Shown here piece after piece: positions 51,384 to 59,610 of a stretch of 64,000 nt of DNA. A model generated the notes under the pieces. It saw only the letters and a list, made by a program, of their open reading frames with translations. It made no database searches and was not told the DNA's origin. This DNA comes from Nonomuraea zeae (GTDB lineage: Bacteria > Actinomycetota > Actinomycetes > Streptosporangiales > Streptosporangiaceae). The stretch lies in contig NZ_VCKX01000012.1 in the NCBI RefSeq assembly GCF_005889725.1, positions 30,307 through 94,306 on the forward strand. Direction: 5' to 3'. Made by a program: the position numbers and the translations under genes. Each line of letters starts with the position of its first letter. Within the stretch, counting starts at the first letter, position 1.

Positions 51384-52545
51384 CATCTACTGGCGCATCG
51401 GCACCCACGGTGACCAGCAGTCGCTGCGGCGCCGGGTGTCCAGCCGGGGAGAGTGGGCACCGGTGGTGCCGGGCAGCCTCGCCCCGGGGGTGCGCGACGG
51501 CCGCCGCGACGGGTACTCCTACCTCGACCACATGGCCGACGTCGCCAGGGCCTCGGAGAGCTCCGGGTTCGTCGGCGGCCTGCTGCCGTCGTTCCCCTTC
51601 ACCGACGATCCGTGGGCCACGGCGGCGGCCCTGGCCCGCGAGACCTCCACCTACCGTTTCATGATCGCCTACCAGCCGGGTTTCCTCCATCCGGTGCAGG
51701 CGGCGCGGATGTCGGCGAGCCTGCAGCGGGCGACCGGCGGCCGGGTCGTCTACAACATCATCTCGGGCGGTGGCGGCCCCGCCCAGCTGTGGTGGGGCGA
51801 CCGGGTCGACCACGACGACCGGTACGCCCGCACCTCGGAGTTCCTCGACGTGCTCAAGGGCGTGTGGAGCGGCGGCCCCTTCGACTACCAGGGCCGCTTC
51901 TACCAGGTCGAGGGGGCGGGGCTGCCCGAGCCGCTCGCCCGGCAGCCCTTCCCGGAGATCTACTTCTCCGGCTCGTCCAAGGCCGCCATCGAGGCGGCGG
52001 GCCGGCACGCCGACTACTACCTGTCGTGGCTGGAGCCCTTCCCCGACCTGGCGGCCAAGTTCGCCCAGGTGCGCGAGCACAGCACCGCGCTCGGGCGCGC
52101 GCCGAAGTTCGCCGTACGCGTCGACATCCTCGCCCGCGAGAGCGAGCAGGCGGCGTGGGAGGAGATCCGGCGCGGCTGGGCACACGTCGACCCGGCGGCG
52201 CTGCGCAGCGCGGACGGCGACTCCGTGGGCTGGCTGCGCAGCCAGTCGTTCGTCTCCTGGCCGGTGCGCGACCACCGGGAGCTGGAGGTGTCGCCGAACG
52301 TCTGGGGCGGCTTCCACCTGCTCCGCGGCGGTCCCGCGTTCGGGCTCGTCGGCAGCTACCAGCAGGTCGCCGACCGGCTCGACGAGCTGATCGGCCTCGG
52401 CGTCGACGCTTTCATCCTCGCCGGGGTGCCGCATCTCGAAGAGGCGTACCGCGTCGGCGAAGAGGTGCTTCCGCTGCTCCGCGGCCACGACCTCCGCCAG
52501 AACCCCCCGCTTTCCCCCGTATCGGTAACGAAGGGATCCATCTGA
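51373..52545 (+). CDS. LLM-class flavin-dependent monooxygenase (SsuD/DszA type)
   Basis: 390 residues. It opens IDIYWRIGTHGDQQSLRRR and has the barrel motifs FMIAYQPGFLHPVQAARMSA, TGGRVVYNIISGGGGPAQLW, GRFYQVEGAGLPEPLARQPF, IYFSGSSKAAIEAAGRHADY and LVGSYQQVADRLDELIGLGV. It is longer than its neighbour because of an extra segment around 270-330. AAGGAGATCGAGC gives a strong ribosome site, and the gene overlaps the upstream one by 11 nt. It is probably the second oxidation step, or an isoenzyme, in organosulfur cleavage. Confidence 0.85.
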   Translation: MSIDIYWRIGTHGDQQSLRRRVSSRGEWAPVVPGSLAPGVRDGRRDGYSYLDHMADVARASESSGFVGGLLPSFPFTDDPWATAAALARETSTYRFMIAYQPGFLHPVQAARMSASLQRATGGRVVYNIISGGGGPAQLWWGDRVDHDDRYARTSEFLDVLKGVWSGGPFDYQGRFYQVEGAGLPEPLARQPFPEIYFSGSSKAAIEAAGRHADYYLSWLEPFPDLAAKFAQVREHSTALGRAPKFAVRVDILARESEQAAWEEIRRGWAHVDPAALRSADGDSVGWLRSQSFVSWPVRDHRELEVSPNVWGGFHLLRGGPAFGLVGSYQQVADRLDELIGLGVDAFILAGVPHLEEAYRVGEEVLPLLRGHDLRQNPPLSPVSVTKGSI

Positions 52546-53474
52546 TGAGCGTTCGCGTCGGTTACTTCCCCAACAACAACTCCCTCTGGGTGCTGCGGCA
52601 CCGGGGCATCCTGGAACGCTCCCTGCCCGATGTGGAATGGGTGGATCTGCGCAGCCTGCCGCAGGGTGAGCGTCCCTCCCCTGCCGACGGACTGCCCACC
52701 GTGCACGGTGACCGCCTTTTCGACGGCGGCTACGACTTCATCGGCACCGGCTCCACCCCGCCGGTCACCGCGCAGGGCAAGGGACACGACGTCGTCTATG
52801 TCGCGATCTCCGGCTCGCGCCACGAGAACGGCCGGTTGGTCGTCCACGACGACTCCCCGATCAAGTCGCCGGCGGACCTCAAGGGCAAGCGGGTCGCGCT
52901 GGGGCACGGCTCCTGGCAGACGACGCTGCTGCTGTTCGCCCTCGACCGGGTAGGGCTGACCTGGAAGGACATCGAGCCGGTGGACGCGTACGGGGACGCC
53001 GCCCAGCTGTTCCTGGACCGCGCGGTGGACGCGTGGGTCGGCTCGTACCCGGCTCTCACCCGCGTCGAGCAGCAGGCCGCGACCCGGGAGCTCGTCGCGA
53101 CGGACGGGCTGTTCAGCCACCGCTCGCTCTGGTTCACCCGCCGCGACTTCGCCGAGCGGCACCCGGAAGAGCTCGCCGCCATCGTCGCCGCCCTCCAGGA
53201 GTCCGACGCCTGGATCCAGCAGAACTACCGGGCCGCGGCGGAGTTGTTCGCCGCCGACGCCGCCGGCCACGGGGGCGGGGACGTCGACGCCTGGGAACAC
53301 GCCCTGCGCCACCGCCCGTTCGGGCTGCACCCCGTCAGCGACGACTTCGTCGCCGAGCAGCAGCGGGCGGCCGATCTCTTCCACGCCAGCGGCCTGATCG
53401 ACCGGAAGATCACCGTGGCCGAGGCTGTGCTCCCCGAGATCGCCCGGCTGGTGGAGACGGTCCGGGTTCCGTGA
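52545..53474 (+). CDS. SsuA-fold protein without signal peptide
   Basis: 309 residues. It starts directly with the binding fold: VRVGYFPNNNSLWVLRHRGI, DGGYDFIGTGSTPPVTAQGK, DDSPIKSPADLKGKRVALGH and DAWVGSYPALTRVEQQAATR, as in sulfonate-binding proteins. There is no signal sequence or lipobox, so it is cytosolic unless the start is misplaced. No upstream in-frame start adds one. It overlaps the preceding gene by one base (TGATG). It could be a sulfonate sensor, a chaperone or an enzyme related to DszB. The DszB Cys motif is absent. Confidence 0.75.
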   Translation: MSVRVGYFPNNNSLWVLRHRGILERSLPDVEWVDLRSLPQGERPSPADGLPTVHGDRLFDGGYDFIGTGSTPPVTAQGKGHDVVYVAISGSRHENGRLVVHDDSPIKSPADLKGKRVALGHGSWQTTLLLFALDRVGLTWKDIEPVDAYGDAAQLFLDRAVDAWVGSYPALTRVEQQAATRELVATDGLFSHRSLWFTRRDFAERHPEELAAIVAALQESDAWIQQNYRAAAELFAADAAGHGGGDVDAWEHALRHRPFGLHPVSDDFVAEQQRAADLFHASGLIDRKITVAEAVLPEIARLVETVRVP

Positions 53475-53481
53475 CGGGACC

Positions 53482-53512
53482 GCGCCCGGCGATCGGCTTG
53501 TCCGCCGGGCGC
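53482..53512. terminator. Hairpin between convergent genes
   Basis: GCGCCCGGCG and CGCCGGGCGC form a perfect 10-bp stem with an 11-nt loop, 7 nt after the end of the sulfur operon and 24 nt from the end of the opposing gene. There is no T-run, as is common in this GC range. Confidence 0.6.
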
Positions 53513-53535
53513 CGGCCGGCGCCACGCTCACAAGG

Positions 53536-53859
53536 TCAGGCCGCCGACCGCCGCCACTTCGACGCGTCCTGATCCGCCGGGTGGGGCTGTACGAGCACCG
53601 GCGTGTCCGACACCACCACGACGGAGTACGGCAGGCTAGGGGACCGGAGGTCGGAGCCGGCCAGGTCCTCCAGGGCCGGTGACTGCGTGCGCTGCGGGGG
53701 GATGGTCAGGCGGAACGGCCCCAGCGGCTGACTTCCCTCCGCGCAGAACGTCAGCTCGACGTGGGCGGTGCCGGAGCCGAGATTGAACAGGCCGAGCCGG
53801 TCGCCGGCCCGGCACCCGTCGGTGATCGCCATCTTCCAGTTCCCCACCATGGTGCTCAT
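53536..53859 (-). CDS. Sensory rhodopsin transducer family protein
   Basis: 107 residues. It aligns along most of its length with Anabaena sensory rhodopsin transducer: a short N-terminal strand [44 protein letters not shown] and a later [12 protein letters not shown] strand. The family forms small beta-sandwich tetramers that bind DNA or small molecules, and many members occur without any rhodopsin. No rhodopsin gene is in this window. GGGAG lies 7 nt before ATG 53859. It is divergent from the deacetylase/glutaminase pair. Confidence 0.75.
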   Translation of the reverse strand: MSTMVGNWKMAITDGCRAGDRLGLFNLGSGTAHVELTFCAEGSQPLGPFRLTIPPQRTQSPALEDLAGSDLRSPSLPYSVVVVSDTPVLVQPHPADQDASKWRRSAA

Positions 53860-54051
53860 TCGCGACTCCCGTCTGCTTCTGCGCCAGTCCTCCCGCTACC
53901 CCGACAAACCGGGATCTATCGCGAAGTCAGGCTCACGGGTGGATCGCGGCCGCTCGGCCCTGTGACCGGGCGGGGTGGCGGCCCGCGCTCACGTCATGTG
54001 GTGACCTGCGCTATACCCGCAGGTGGTGCCGCCACGGGTAGTCCCTGTGGC

Positions 54052-54954
54052 ATGAAAGCCATCAACGTGTGCCTGGGCATAGACGTGGACGCCGTGGCCG
54101 GCTGGATCGGCTCGTACGGCGGCCAGGATTCGCCCAACGACATCCAGCGAGGCGTCTTCGCCGCCGAGGTCGGAACCCCGCGGCTGCTGCGGCTGTTCGA
54201 GCGCGAGGACATCAGGACGAGCTGGTTCGTGCCCGGCCACTCGGCGGAGTCGTTCCCCGAGCAGATGCGCCAGATCGTCGAGGCCGGGCACGACGTCGGC
54301 GCGCACGGCTACATGCACGAGAACCCGGTCTCCATGTCCGCCCAGCAGGAGGAGGACGTGCTGGCCCGCAGCCTGGAGGTCCTGGACGAGGTGCTCGGCG
54401 TCCGGCCGCGCGGCTACGTCGCCCCCTGGTGGGAGATGTCCGCACGGACCATCGACCTGCTGCTGCGCTACGGCTTCACCTACGACCATTCGCAGTCCTA
54501 CCGCGACTTCCAGCCCTTCTACGCCCGCAGCGGCGAGGAATGGACCCGCATCGACTACGACAAGGACGCGTCGACCTGGATGAAGCCGCTGGTCCACGGC
54601 CGGGAGGCGAACCTCGTGGAGTTCTCCGCCAGCTGGTATCTCGACGACCTGCCGCCGATGATGTTCATCAAGAGCTCGCCGAACAGCCACGGCTTCGTCA
54701 ATCCGCGCGATCTCGAACAGCAGTGGCGCGACCAGTTCGACTGGGTCCACCGCGAGCTCGACTACGCGGTCTTCCCCATCACGCTGCACCCCGACGTCAG
54801 CGGCCGGCCGCAGGTGCTGCTGATGCTGGAGCGGCTGATCGCCTACCTGCGCGGGCACGAGGGCGTCAGGTTCATGTCGCTGGCCGAGGCCGAGGACGAC
54901 TTCCGCGCCCGCTTCCCCTTCGACGGCGGAGAGCGTCCGGCGGACATGCGGTGA
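54052..54954 (+). CDS. NodB-fold deacetylase/imidase (HpPgdA-like)
   Basis: 300 residues, no signal peptide. It closely resembles the Helicobacter HpPgdA type: [96 protein letters not shown] and [20 protein letters not shown]. The metal-site Asp is in GIDVDA and the His pair in HGYMH. Members of this branch include peptidoglycan deacetylases and cyclic-imide hydrolases. The cytosolic location and the overlapping glutaminase gene favour a small cyclic amide or imide substrate. Its stop overlaps the next start (GTGA). Confidence 0.8.
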   Translation: MKAINVCLGIDVDAVAGWIGSYGGQDSPNDIQRGVFAAEVGTPRLLRLFEREDIRTSWFVPGHSAESFPEQMRQIVEAGHDVGAHGYMHENPVSMSAQQEEDVLARSLEVLDEVLGVRPRGYVAPWWEMSARTIDLLLRYGFTYDHSQSYRDFQPFYARSGEEWTRIDYDKDASTWMKPLVHGREANLVEFSASWYLDDLPPMMFIKSSPNSHGFVNPRDLEQQWRDQFDWVHRELDYAVFPITLHPDVSGRPQVLLMLERLIAYLRGHEGVRFMSLAEAEDDFRARFPFDGGERPADMR

Positions 54955-55922
54955 GCCCCCTGCAGTGGCGGGAGCTCCTGACCGGCGTGCTCGCCGAGGC
55001 GGCCGAGGTGGACGGCGGCCGGGTCGCCTCCTACGTCCCCGCGCTGGCGGCCACCGACCCGAGCCTGCTCGCGCTGGCGGTGGCCACCCCGGACGGTGAC
55101 GTGGCGGCCGTCGGCGACCGGGACGTCCCGTTCGCGCTGATGTCGGCGGCCAAACCGTTCACCTACGCCCTGGCGCTCGCCGAGCACGGCTTCGCCAAGG
55201 TGCACGAGCACGTGGGCGCCGAGCCCAGCGGGGCCCGCTTCGACGCGACGGCCACGATCGACGGGTCGGGCGTCCCGTACAACCCGATGACGAACATGGG
55301 CGCCATCGTGACGGCCTCCCTGATCGGCGGCCGGACCTTCGGCGAGCGCCGGGACCGGGTGCTGGAGTGCCTGAGCCGCTTCGCCGGCCGCCCGCTGGAC
55401 GTGTCCGCCGCCGTCCTCGACAGCCAGCGGCTCGCCGGCGACCGCAACAAGGCCCTGGCCTACCTGGCGCACGGCAGCGGCTGCCTGGCGGGCGACCCGG
55501 CCGAGACCGTGGACCGCTACTTCACGCAGTGCGCGACCCTCGTGACCGTGGGCGACCTGGCCGTGATGGCGGCGACCCTGGCCTGCGGGGGCGTGAACCC
55601 GCGTACCGGCGAGCGGGTGGTCGGCGCAGACGTCGCCCGTACCGTGCTGGCGGTGATGACGACCTGCGGCATGTACGACGCGTCGGGGAGCTGGCTGGTG
55701 CGCTCGGGCCTGCCGGCGAAGAGCGGCGTGGCCGGCTGTGTGGCGGCCGCGTTGCCGGGGCGCATCGGCATCGCGGCCTACAGCCCGCCGGTGGACGAGC
55801 GAGGCAACAGCGTGCGGGCGATGGCCGCCTGCGCGCGGCTGGCCGACCGCCTCGATCTCCACCTGCTCAGTGCTCGGCGCCCTCCGGAGGCGGGCTCGCA
55901 CCACCCATCGGGTGCCGTCTAG
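54951..55922 (+). CDS. glsA: Glutaminase
   Basis: 323 residues of the serine-dependent beta-lactamase-fold glutaminase family (glutamine to glutamate plus ammonia). Visible landmarks are the nucleophile [12 protein letters not shown] (SxxK), [30 protein letters not shown], a [18 protein letters not shown] segment, [20 protein letters not shown] and the C-terminal [20 protein letters not shown] (KSG triad). GTG 54951 overlaps the deacetylase-fold gene, so the two are cotranslated. It ends 4 nt into the convergent galactanase gene. Confidence 0.88.
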   Translation: MSPLQWRELLTGVLAEAAEVDGGRVASYVPALAATDPSLLALAVATPDGDVAAVGDRDVPFALMSAAKPFTYALALAEHGFAKVHEHVGAEPSGARFDATATIDGSGVPYNPMTNMGAIVTASLIGGRTFGERRDRVLECLSRFAGRPLDVSAAVLDSQRLAGDRNKALAYLAHGSGCLAGDPAETVDRYFTQCATLVTVGDLAVMAATLACGGVNPRTGERVVGADVARTVLAVMTTCGMYDASGSWLVRSGLPAKSGVAGCVAAALPGRIGIAAYSPPVDERGNSVRAMAACARLADRLDLHLLSARRPPEAGSHHPSGAV

Positions 55923-57025
55923 GGGGTCCACCTGATGCTGGGGTTGATGCCGCCGGTCCAGTTGAAGACCGCCATGTTGTCCCACTGGTTGCCGGTCCCG
56001 TTGATGTTGGCCGGGTCCCAGCCGTTGCCCTGGATGGCGTACCAGGTGGGCTCCCAGTAGAAGACGCCGATCGCGCCGGCGTTGCGGGCGGTGTTCTGGA
56101 CGTGGGTGAAGTTGGTGGCCTGGCCGGCCCAGGTGGCGGGGTAACCGGAGCAGGGGGTCGAGCCGCCGATGACGTTGGCCTCGCTGTCGGCGTTGGCGGA
56201 GGTGAACGGGTAGGCGGTCTCGGCCACGATGACCGGCTTGCCGTAGCGGGTGCGGACGTCGCTGATGACGTTGTAGAGGGTGGTCAGGGAGCCGTGCCAC
56301 ATGCAGTAGTACGACAGGGCGGTGAGGTCCCACGGCACGCCCTTGGCGCGGATGCCGTCGTAGAACCAGCGGGCGTTGGCGAGGCTGTCGGCGTTGGCGG
56401 TGTGGATGATCACCTGGGTACCGCTGTTGCAGGCCTTGGTGGCGTTGTAGCCGGCCTTGAGCAGCAGGCTGAGGTTGGTGAAGTCGTTGTTGACGACCTT
56501 GCCGTCGTTCCAGAGCATGCCGACGTTGATCTCGTTGCCGATCTGCACGCTGTCGGGGGTGGTGCCCTGGGCCTTGAGGCTGGTGCAGACGTCGTAGGTG
56601 TAGTTGTAGACGTCGGTCTGGAGCTGGGCGATGCCGTGACTCGCCCAGGCGGCCGGCTTGAACTGTTTGCCGGGGTCGGCCCAGGTGTCGGAGTAGTGGA
56701 AGTCGATCATCAGGCCGAGCCCTCTGGCTTTGACCTGCTTGGCGTAGGCGAGGACCTTCGCCTTGTTGTTGTAGCCGCTGGCCGGGTTGTTCCAGATGCG
56801 GAGCCGGACGTAGTTGACGCCGGCGCCGGTGAGGATGTCCAGCGGGTCGGCGGCCGTACCCGCCGCGTTGTAGTAGCGGGCGCCCAGGTCGAGGCTGCGC
56901 TGGACGGAGGAGACGTCGGCGCCGCGCATGGTGATGGCGGCCGCGGCGGGGGCGGGGTTCAGCGCCATGGCGGCGAGCAGCGTGGCGAGTGCGAGGAGGA
57001 GCCTGCATAAACGGTGTCCGAGCAT
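55919..57025 (-). CDS. Secreted GH53 endo-beta-1,4-galactanase
   Basis: 368 residues. The signal peptide is LLLALATLLAAMALNPAPAA AA (cut near residue 30). The GH53 TIM barrel is recognised by ITMRGADVSSVQ, YVRLRIWNNPASGYNNKAKV, LMIDFHYSDTWADPGKQ, the acid/base Glu in VQIGNEINVGMLW, and the nucleophile Glu in PVIVAETAYPF. It ends GVFYWEPTWY...NPSIRW without a carbohydrate-binding module. It hydrolyses beta-1,4-galactan or type I arabinogalactan outside the cell. ATG 57025 has GAGG 6 nt upstream. The in-frame extension to 57148 is rejected because it runs through two operators. Confidence 0.92.
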   Translation of the reverse strand: MLGHRLCRLLLALATLLAAMALNPAPAAAAITMRGADVSSVQRSLDLGARYYNAAGTAADPLDILTGAGVNYVRLRIWNNPASGYNNKAKVLAYAKQVKARGLGLMIDFHYSDTWADPGKQFKPAAWASHGIAQLQTDVYNYTYDVCTSLKAQGTTPDSVQIGNEINVGMLWNDGKVVNNDFTNLSLLLKAGYNATKACNSGTQVIIHTANADSLANARWFYDGIRAKGVPWDLTALSYYCMWHGSLTTLYNVISDVRTRYGKPVIVAETAYPFTSANADSEANVIGGSTPCSGYPATWAGQATNFTHVQNTARNAGAIGVFYWEPTWYAIQGNGWDPANINGTGNQWDNMAVFNWTGGINPSIRWTP

Positions 57026-57039
57026 GGCGGGCCTCTTTC

Positions 57040-57053
57040 TGTGCACGTTCACG
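57040..57053 (-). promoter_or_regulatory. LacI-type operator, proximal
   Basis: TGTGCACGTTCACG, part of an 18-bp sequence repeated exactly 81 bp further up (57035-57052 and 57116-57133). It is centred on CG like LacI-family sites. It lies 15 bp from the galactanase start and would block transcription or early elongation. Confidence 0.6.
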
Positions 57054-57120
57054 GACAGCGGGAAACCGGAATTGCCTGACAAGGATGCCCTTTTAGATAC
57101 AAAAAAGGACATATACTTTC

Positions 57121-57134
57121 TGTGCACGTTCACA
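57121..57134 (-). promoter_or_regulatory. LacI-type operator, distal
   Basis: TGTGCACGTTCACA, with near-perfect TGTG/CACA arms, is the second copy of the proximal site. The AT-rich 60 bp between the two copies should contain the galactanase promoter. No lacI gene is in the window. Confidence 0.6.
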
Positions 57135-57238
57135 GAAGTCTTGCGCACGACAATAGGAAAGAATCGCCCGCCCGTGAAGAGGTCATTTCACCGGGCTGCC
57201 ACGGCACCTGTGAGCCGCGCCGGCCCGCCCCGGGGGAG

Positions 57239-57531
57239 CTACGCGAGGTCGATGCCGGCCGAACGCAGTCTCGCCTCGACCAACGCCCTCAACCGGATCC
57301 AGGCCGGCTTCTGCTCTTCTCCGTGCTGGGTGAAGCCGAGTTCGGCGGCCACCTTGTCCAGCTTGGCGAGAACGCGGTCGGGCAGCAGGGCCCGGTCGCC
57401 GGTGGCGAGCCGGCGCAGCAGGTCGGCCGATCCGTAGCGCCGATCAGCCCGTGGCGGTGGTAGTGCCGCACGGCCTTCACCGTGACGCCGGCGAATGCCG
57501 CCGCCTGGCCGATCGTGACGCCGTCCGCCAT
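57239..57531 (-). pseudogene. MerR-family regulator with internal deletion
   Basis: The N-terminal HTH from ATG 57531 reads MADGVTIGQAAAFAGVTVKA then VRHYHRHGLIG, a classic MerR start. The sequence then shifts frame into RRYGSADLLRRLATGDRALL and runs to PAWIRLRALVEARLRSAGID and a TAG at 57239-57241. Compared with typical MerR proteins, the segment between SADLLR and RLATGD (about 50 residues of coiled coil) is missing. The gene is therefore both deleted and frameshifted. It follows a hydrolase gene, a common actinobacterial pairing. Confidence 0.7.
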
Positions 57532-58133
57532 CGGCTCAGCCGGCCCCGTGCTCGTGCCGTGCCGGCGAGCTCGCGAACCGCGTCCGCGACCGCGCGGAAG
57601 TCCTTGCGCACGATCTTGCTGTGGTTGCTGGCAACCTTCGCACTCACCTTGATGTTCGGGTTGCGGGCGAGCACCGGGTCGAGGGTGGCGCAGATCTCGA
57701 CGAGCTCGATGTTGCTCTGGGCATGCTGCTCGACGGACATGTTCGCGCACAAGTGCAGTGGACGCAGCACCGGGAACAGCCAGCCCCACCGGCGGAACAG
57801 CCCCCTGATCCGTTCGGGGGTGACGGTGTCGGTCCACCCCCACGGGTAGGCGCCGTCCACGGACACCATCCCCAGGACGCGGCCCGGATTCCGGCCGGCC
57901 CAGTGCAGCGCGACCGGCGCGCCGTAGGACCAGCCGACCAGAAGCGGCCGGTCCACGCCCCTGGCCGCGAGGGCGGCGTCGACGTCACCGACGTGCGCCT
58001 CGAACGAAGCGGCCTCGGCGATGACGCGCCGCCAGTACGTCTGGTCGGCGAACTGGCCGTTGAGGTAGACCGCGGGACGGCCGGGCCCACCTGTGTCGGT
58101 CACGGCCGGCGCGGTGTCGTCGACCGGCACCAT
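57477..58133 (-). CDS. Alpha/beta hydrolase, internally deleted
   Basis: 218 residues. The nucleophile elbow LLVGWSYGAPVALHWAGRNP (GxSxG with Trp-Ser-Tyr) is intact, and NPNIKVSAKVASNHSKIVRK carries the likely catalytic His. Between RRVIAE and SFEAHVGDVD, about 25 residues normally containing the oxyanion-hole strand (YDxRGxGxS) are absent. Another gap, where the catalytic acid strand should be, occurs before ATLDPVLARNPN. The frame stays open, but the product is probably inactive. The C-terminus overlaps the broken merR gene, and the last 30 residues are atypical. Confidence 0.6.
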   Translation of the reverse strand: MVPVDDTAPAVTDTGGPGRPAVYLNGQFADQTYWRRVIAEAASFEAHVGDVDAALAARGVDRPLLVGWSYGAPVALHWAGRNPGRVLGMVSVDGAYPWGWTDTVTPERIRGLFRRWGWLFPVLRPLHLCANMSVEQHAQSNIELVEICATLDPVLARNPNIKVSAKVASNHSKIVRKDFRAVADAVRELAGTARARGRLSRWRTASRSARRRHSPASR

Positions 58134-58152
58134 GCCGGTCCAGTGGAGTCGG

Positions 58153-58554
58153 TCACTCGTTCAACGTGCACCCTGACCCGAGGTCAAGGTCAAACCTCAG
58201 GTCGGACTTGTGCGCCTCCGCCCATAGCCCGAGCGTGTGCAGCTGCTCCCGGAGGGAGTGCCCCAGCTCGGTCAGCGCGTACCCCACGCGCGCGGGCGGC
58301 GGGCCGGTCGTCGTGCGGCTGACGAAACCCGCCTCTTCCAGGGCTCGCAGGGTGCGGGTCAGCATGCGCCGGCTGATGCCCTCGATCGAGCGGTCCAGCT
58401 CGTTGAAGCCGTAGCCGCGCTCGGCCAGCAGGCGGATGACCGCAGGGCTCCATTTGTCGCCGATGTGGCGGAGCACGCCCGTGACCGGGCAGCTCTCGTA
58501 CGTCGCGATCGTGACGACCGCGCCCGCAGGGGCCTCGACAGGGTCAGTGGACAA
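58153..58554 (-). CDS. HxlR-family transcriptional regulator
   Basis: 133 residues. It has the winged-helix HxlR signature: CPVTGVLRHIGDKWSPAVIR with the conserved Cys, FNELDRSIEGISRRMLTRTL, RALEEAGFVSRT and YALTELGHSLREQL. The chosen start is TTG 58554, with AGAAGG 7 nt upstream. No ATG or GTG lies in a sensible place. HxlR proteins sense electrophiles or redox through the Cys. It is divergent from the MBL-fold gene, its probable target. Confidence 0.85.
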   Translation of the reverse strand: MSTDPVEAPAGAVVTIATYESCPVTGVLRHIGDKWSPAVIRLLAERGYGFNELDRSIEGISRRMLTRTLRALEEAGFVSRTTTGPPPARVGYALTELGHSLREQLHTLGLWAEAHKSDLRFDLDLGSGCTLNE

Positions 58555-58602
58555 GAATGTGCCTTCTTTTCGCCGTGGGAGCGGACGGTCGAGGATCAGA
58601 AT

Positions 58603-59499
58603 ATGCACACGATCGAGTTGGGCGACGTCTCGGTGACGATGGTCCCGCACTTCCACAACCAGCCCCTCTCCCCGGCGGAGTTCTTCCCCGGCGGCGATCC
58701 GGACCTGTGGGAGGCGAACAGGTCCTGGCTCAGCCCGGCGCACTGGGACGCCGAGGCCGGCCGGGTGCGGGTGGCGGTGCAGTCATGGCTGCTGCGCAGC
58801 CGAGGCCGTACCATCCTCATCGACACCGGCCTGGCCGCCGGCACCGCCCGCCCCGGGGTTCCGGCCGGCGCCCCGCTCCCGGCCGCGCTGGCCGCGGCCG
58901 GCGTGACCCCGGCCGGCGTGGACCTCGTCGTCTGCACCCACCTGCACGCCGACCATGTGGGCGGAAACACGCATCTCGATGGAGGCGGCGAACGGGTCCC
59001 GGCCTTCCCCAACGCCCGGTACCTGTTCTCCCGGGCCGATCTGGACTTCTTTCATCCCAGCGTGCTGACCGAGGAGCCTGGTCGCAGCGCCATCGTCCAC
59101 GCCGAGTCGATCGAGCCGATCCTGCGCTCGGGACAGGCGCTCGTCTGGGAGGACGCGCACACCATCGACGAGAACCTGGAGCTCGCTCTCGCGCCCGGGC
59201 ACACCCCGGGACACGCGGTGCTGACGCTCGCGTCGGGCGGCGACCGGGCGGTCTTCGTCGGTGATCTGCTGCACGCGCCCGTCCAGCTCCTGTCACCTGA
59301 CCTGTCCAGTTGCTTCTGCCACGACCCCGCCGAGGCGGCGCGGACCCGGCGCAGGGTGTTGCAGTGGGCCGCCGACCACCACGCGCTGGTGATCCCCGCG
59401 CACTTCGGCGGCGCCCGCGCCGTGGAGATCGAACGCGACGGCCGGGGCTTCGCACCGCGGCGCTGGGCGGGCTTCGCCGAAGAACCTGCCACCCGCTGA
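58603..59499 (+). CDS. MBL-fold metallohydrolase
   Basis: 298 residues. The zinc motif THLHADHVGGN (HxHxDH) lies near residue 112. Further ligands are in LAPGHTPGHAVL, VFVGDLLHAP (Asp) and VIPAHFGG (His). The early part contains WLLRSRGRTILIDTGLAAG. It resembles lactonase/quorum-quenching-type or general MBL hydrolases. The substrate is unknown. GAGGATCAGAAT precedes ATG 58603. The divergent HxlR regulator shares the 48-bp promoter gap. Confidence 0.88.
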   Translation: MHTIELGDVSVTMVPHFHNQPLSPAEFFPGGDPDLWEANRSWLSPAHWDAEAGRVRVAVQSWLLRSRGRTILIDTGLAAGTARPGVPAGAPLPAALAAAGVTPAGVDLVVCTHLHADHVGGNTHLDGGGERVPAFPNARYLFSRADLDFFHPSVLTEEPGRSAIVHAESIEPILRSGQALVWEDAHTIDENLELALAPGHTPGHAVLTLASGGDRAVFVGDLLHAPVQLLSPDLSSCFCHDPAEAARTRRRVLQWAADHHALVIPAHFGGARAVEIERDGRGFAPRRWAGFAEEPATR

Positions 59500-59610
59500 C
59501 AACCGCCCCGGTGGGATCGGGCCCGGGACCGGCCGGCGAATCGGCTCGTGCCGTTCCGCGAGCACGCTAGGGTCGGGCGGCAGGAACGGGAACCGGAAAG
59601 CGGGGACGGG

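Noticed and set aside
57026..57148. N-terminal extension of the galactanase to an upstream ATG
   Set aside because: It would translate through two LacI-type operators and hide the signal peptide. The ATG at 57025 has its own ribosome site.
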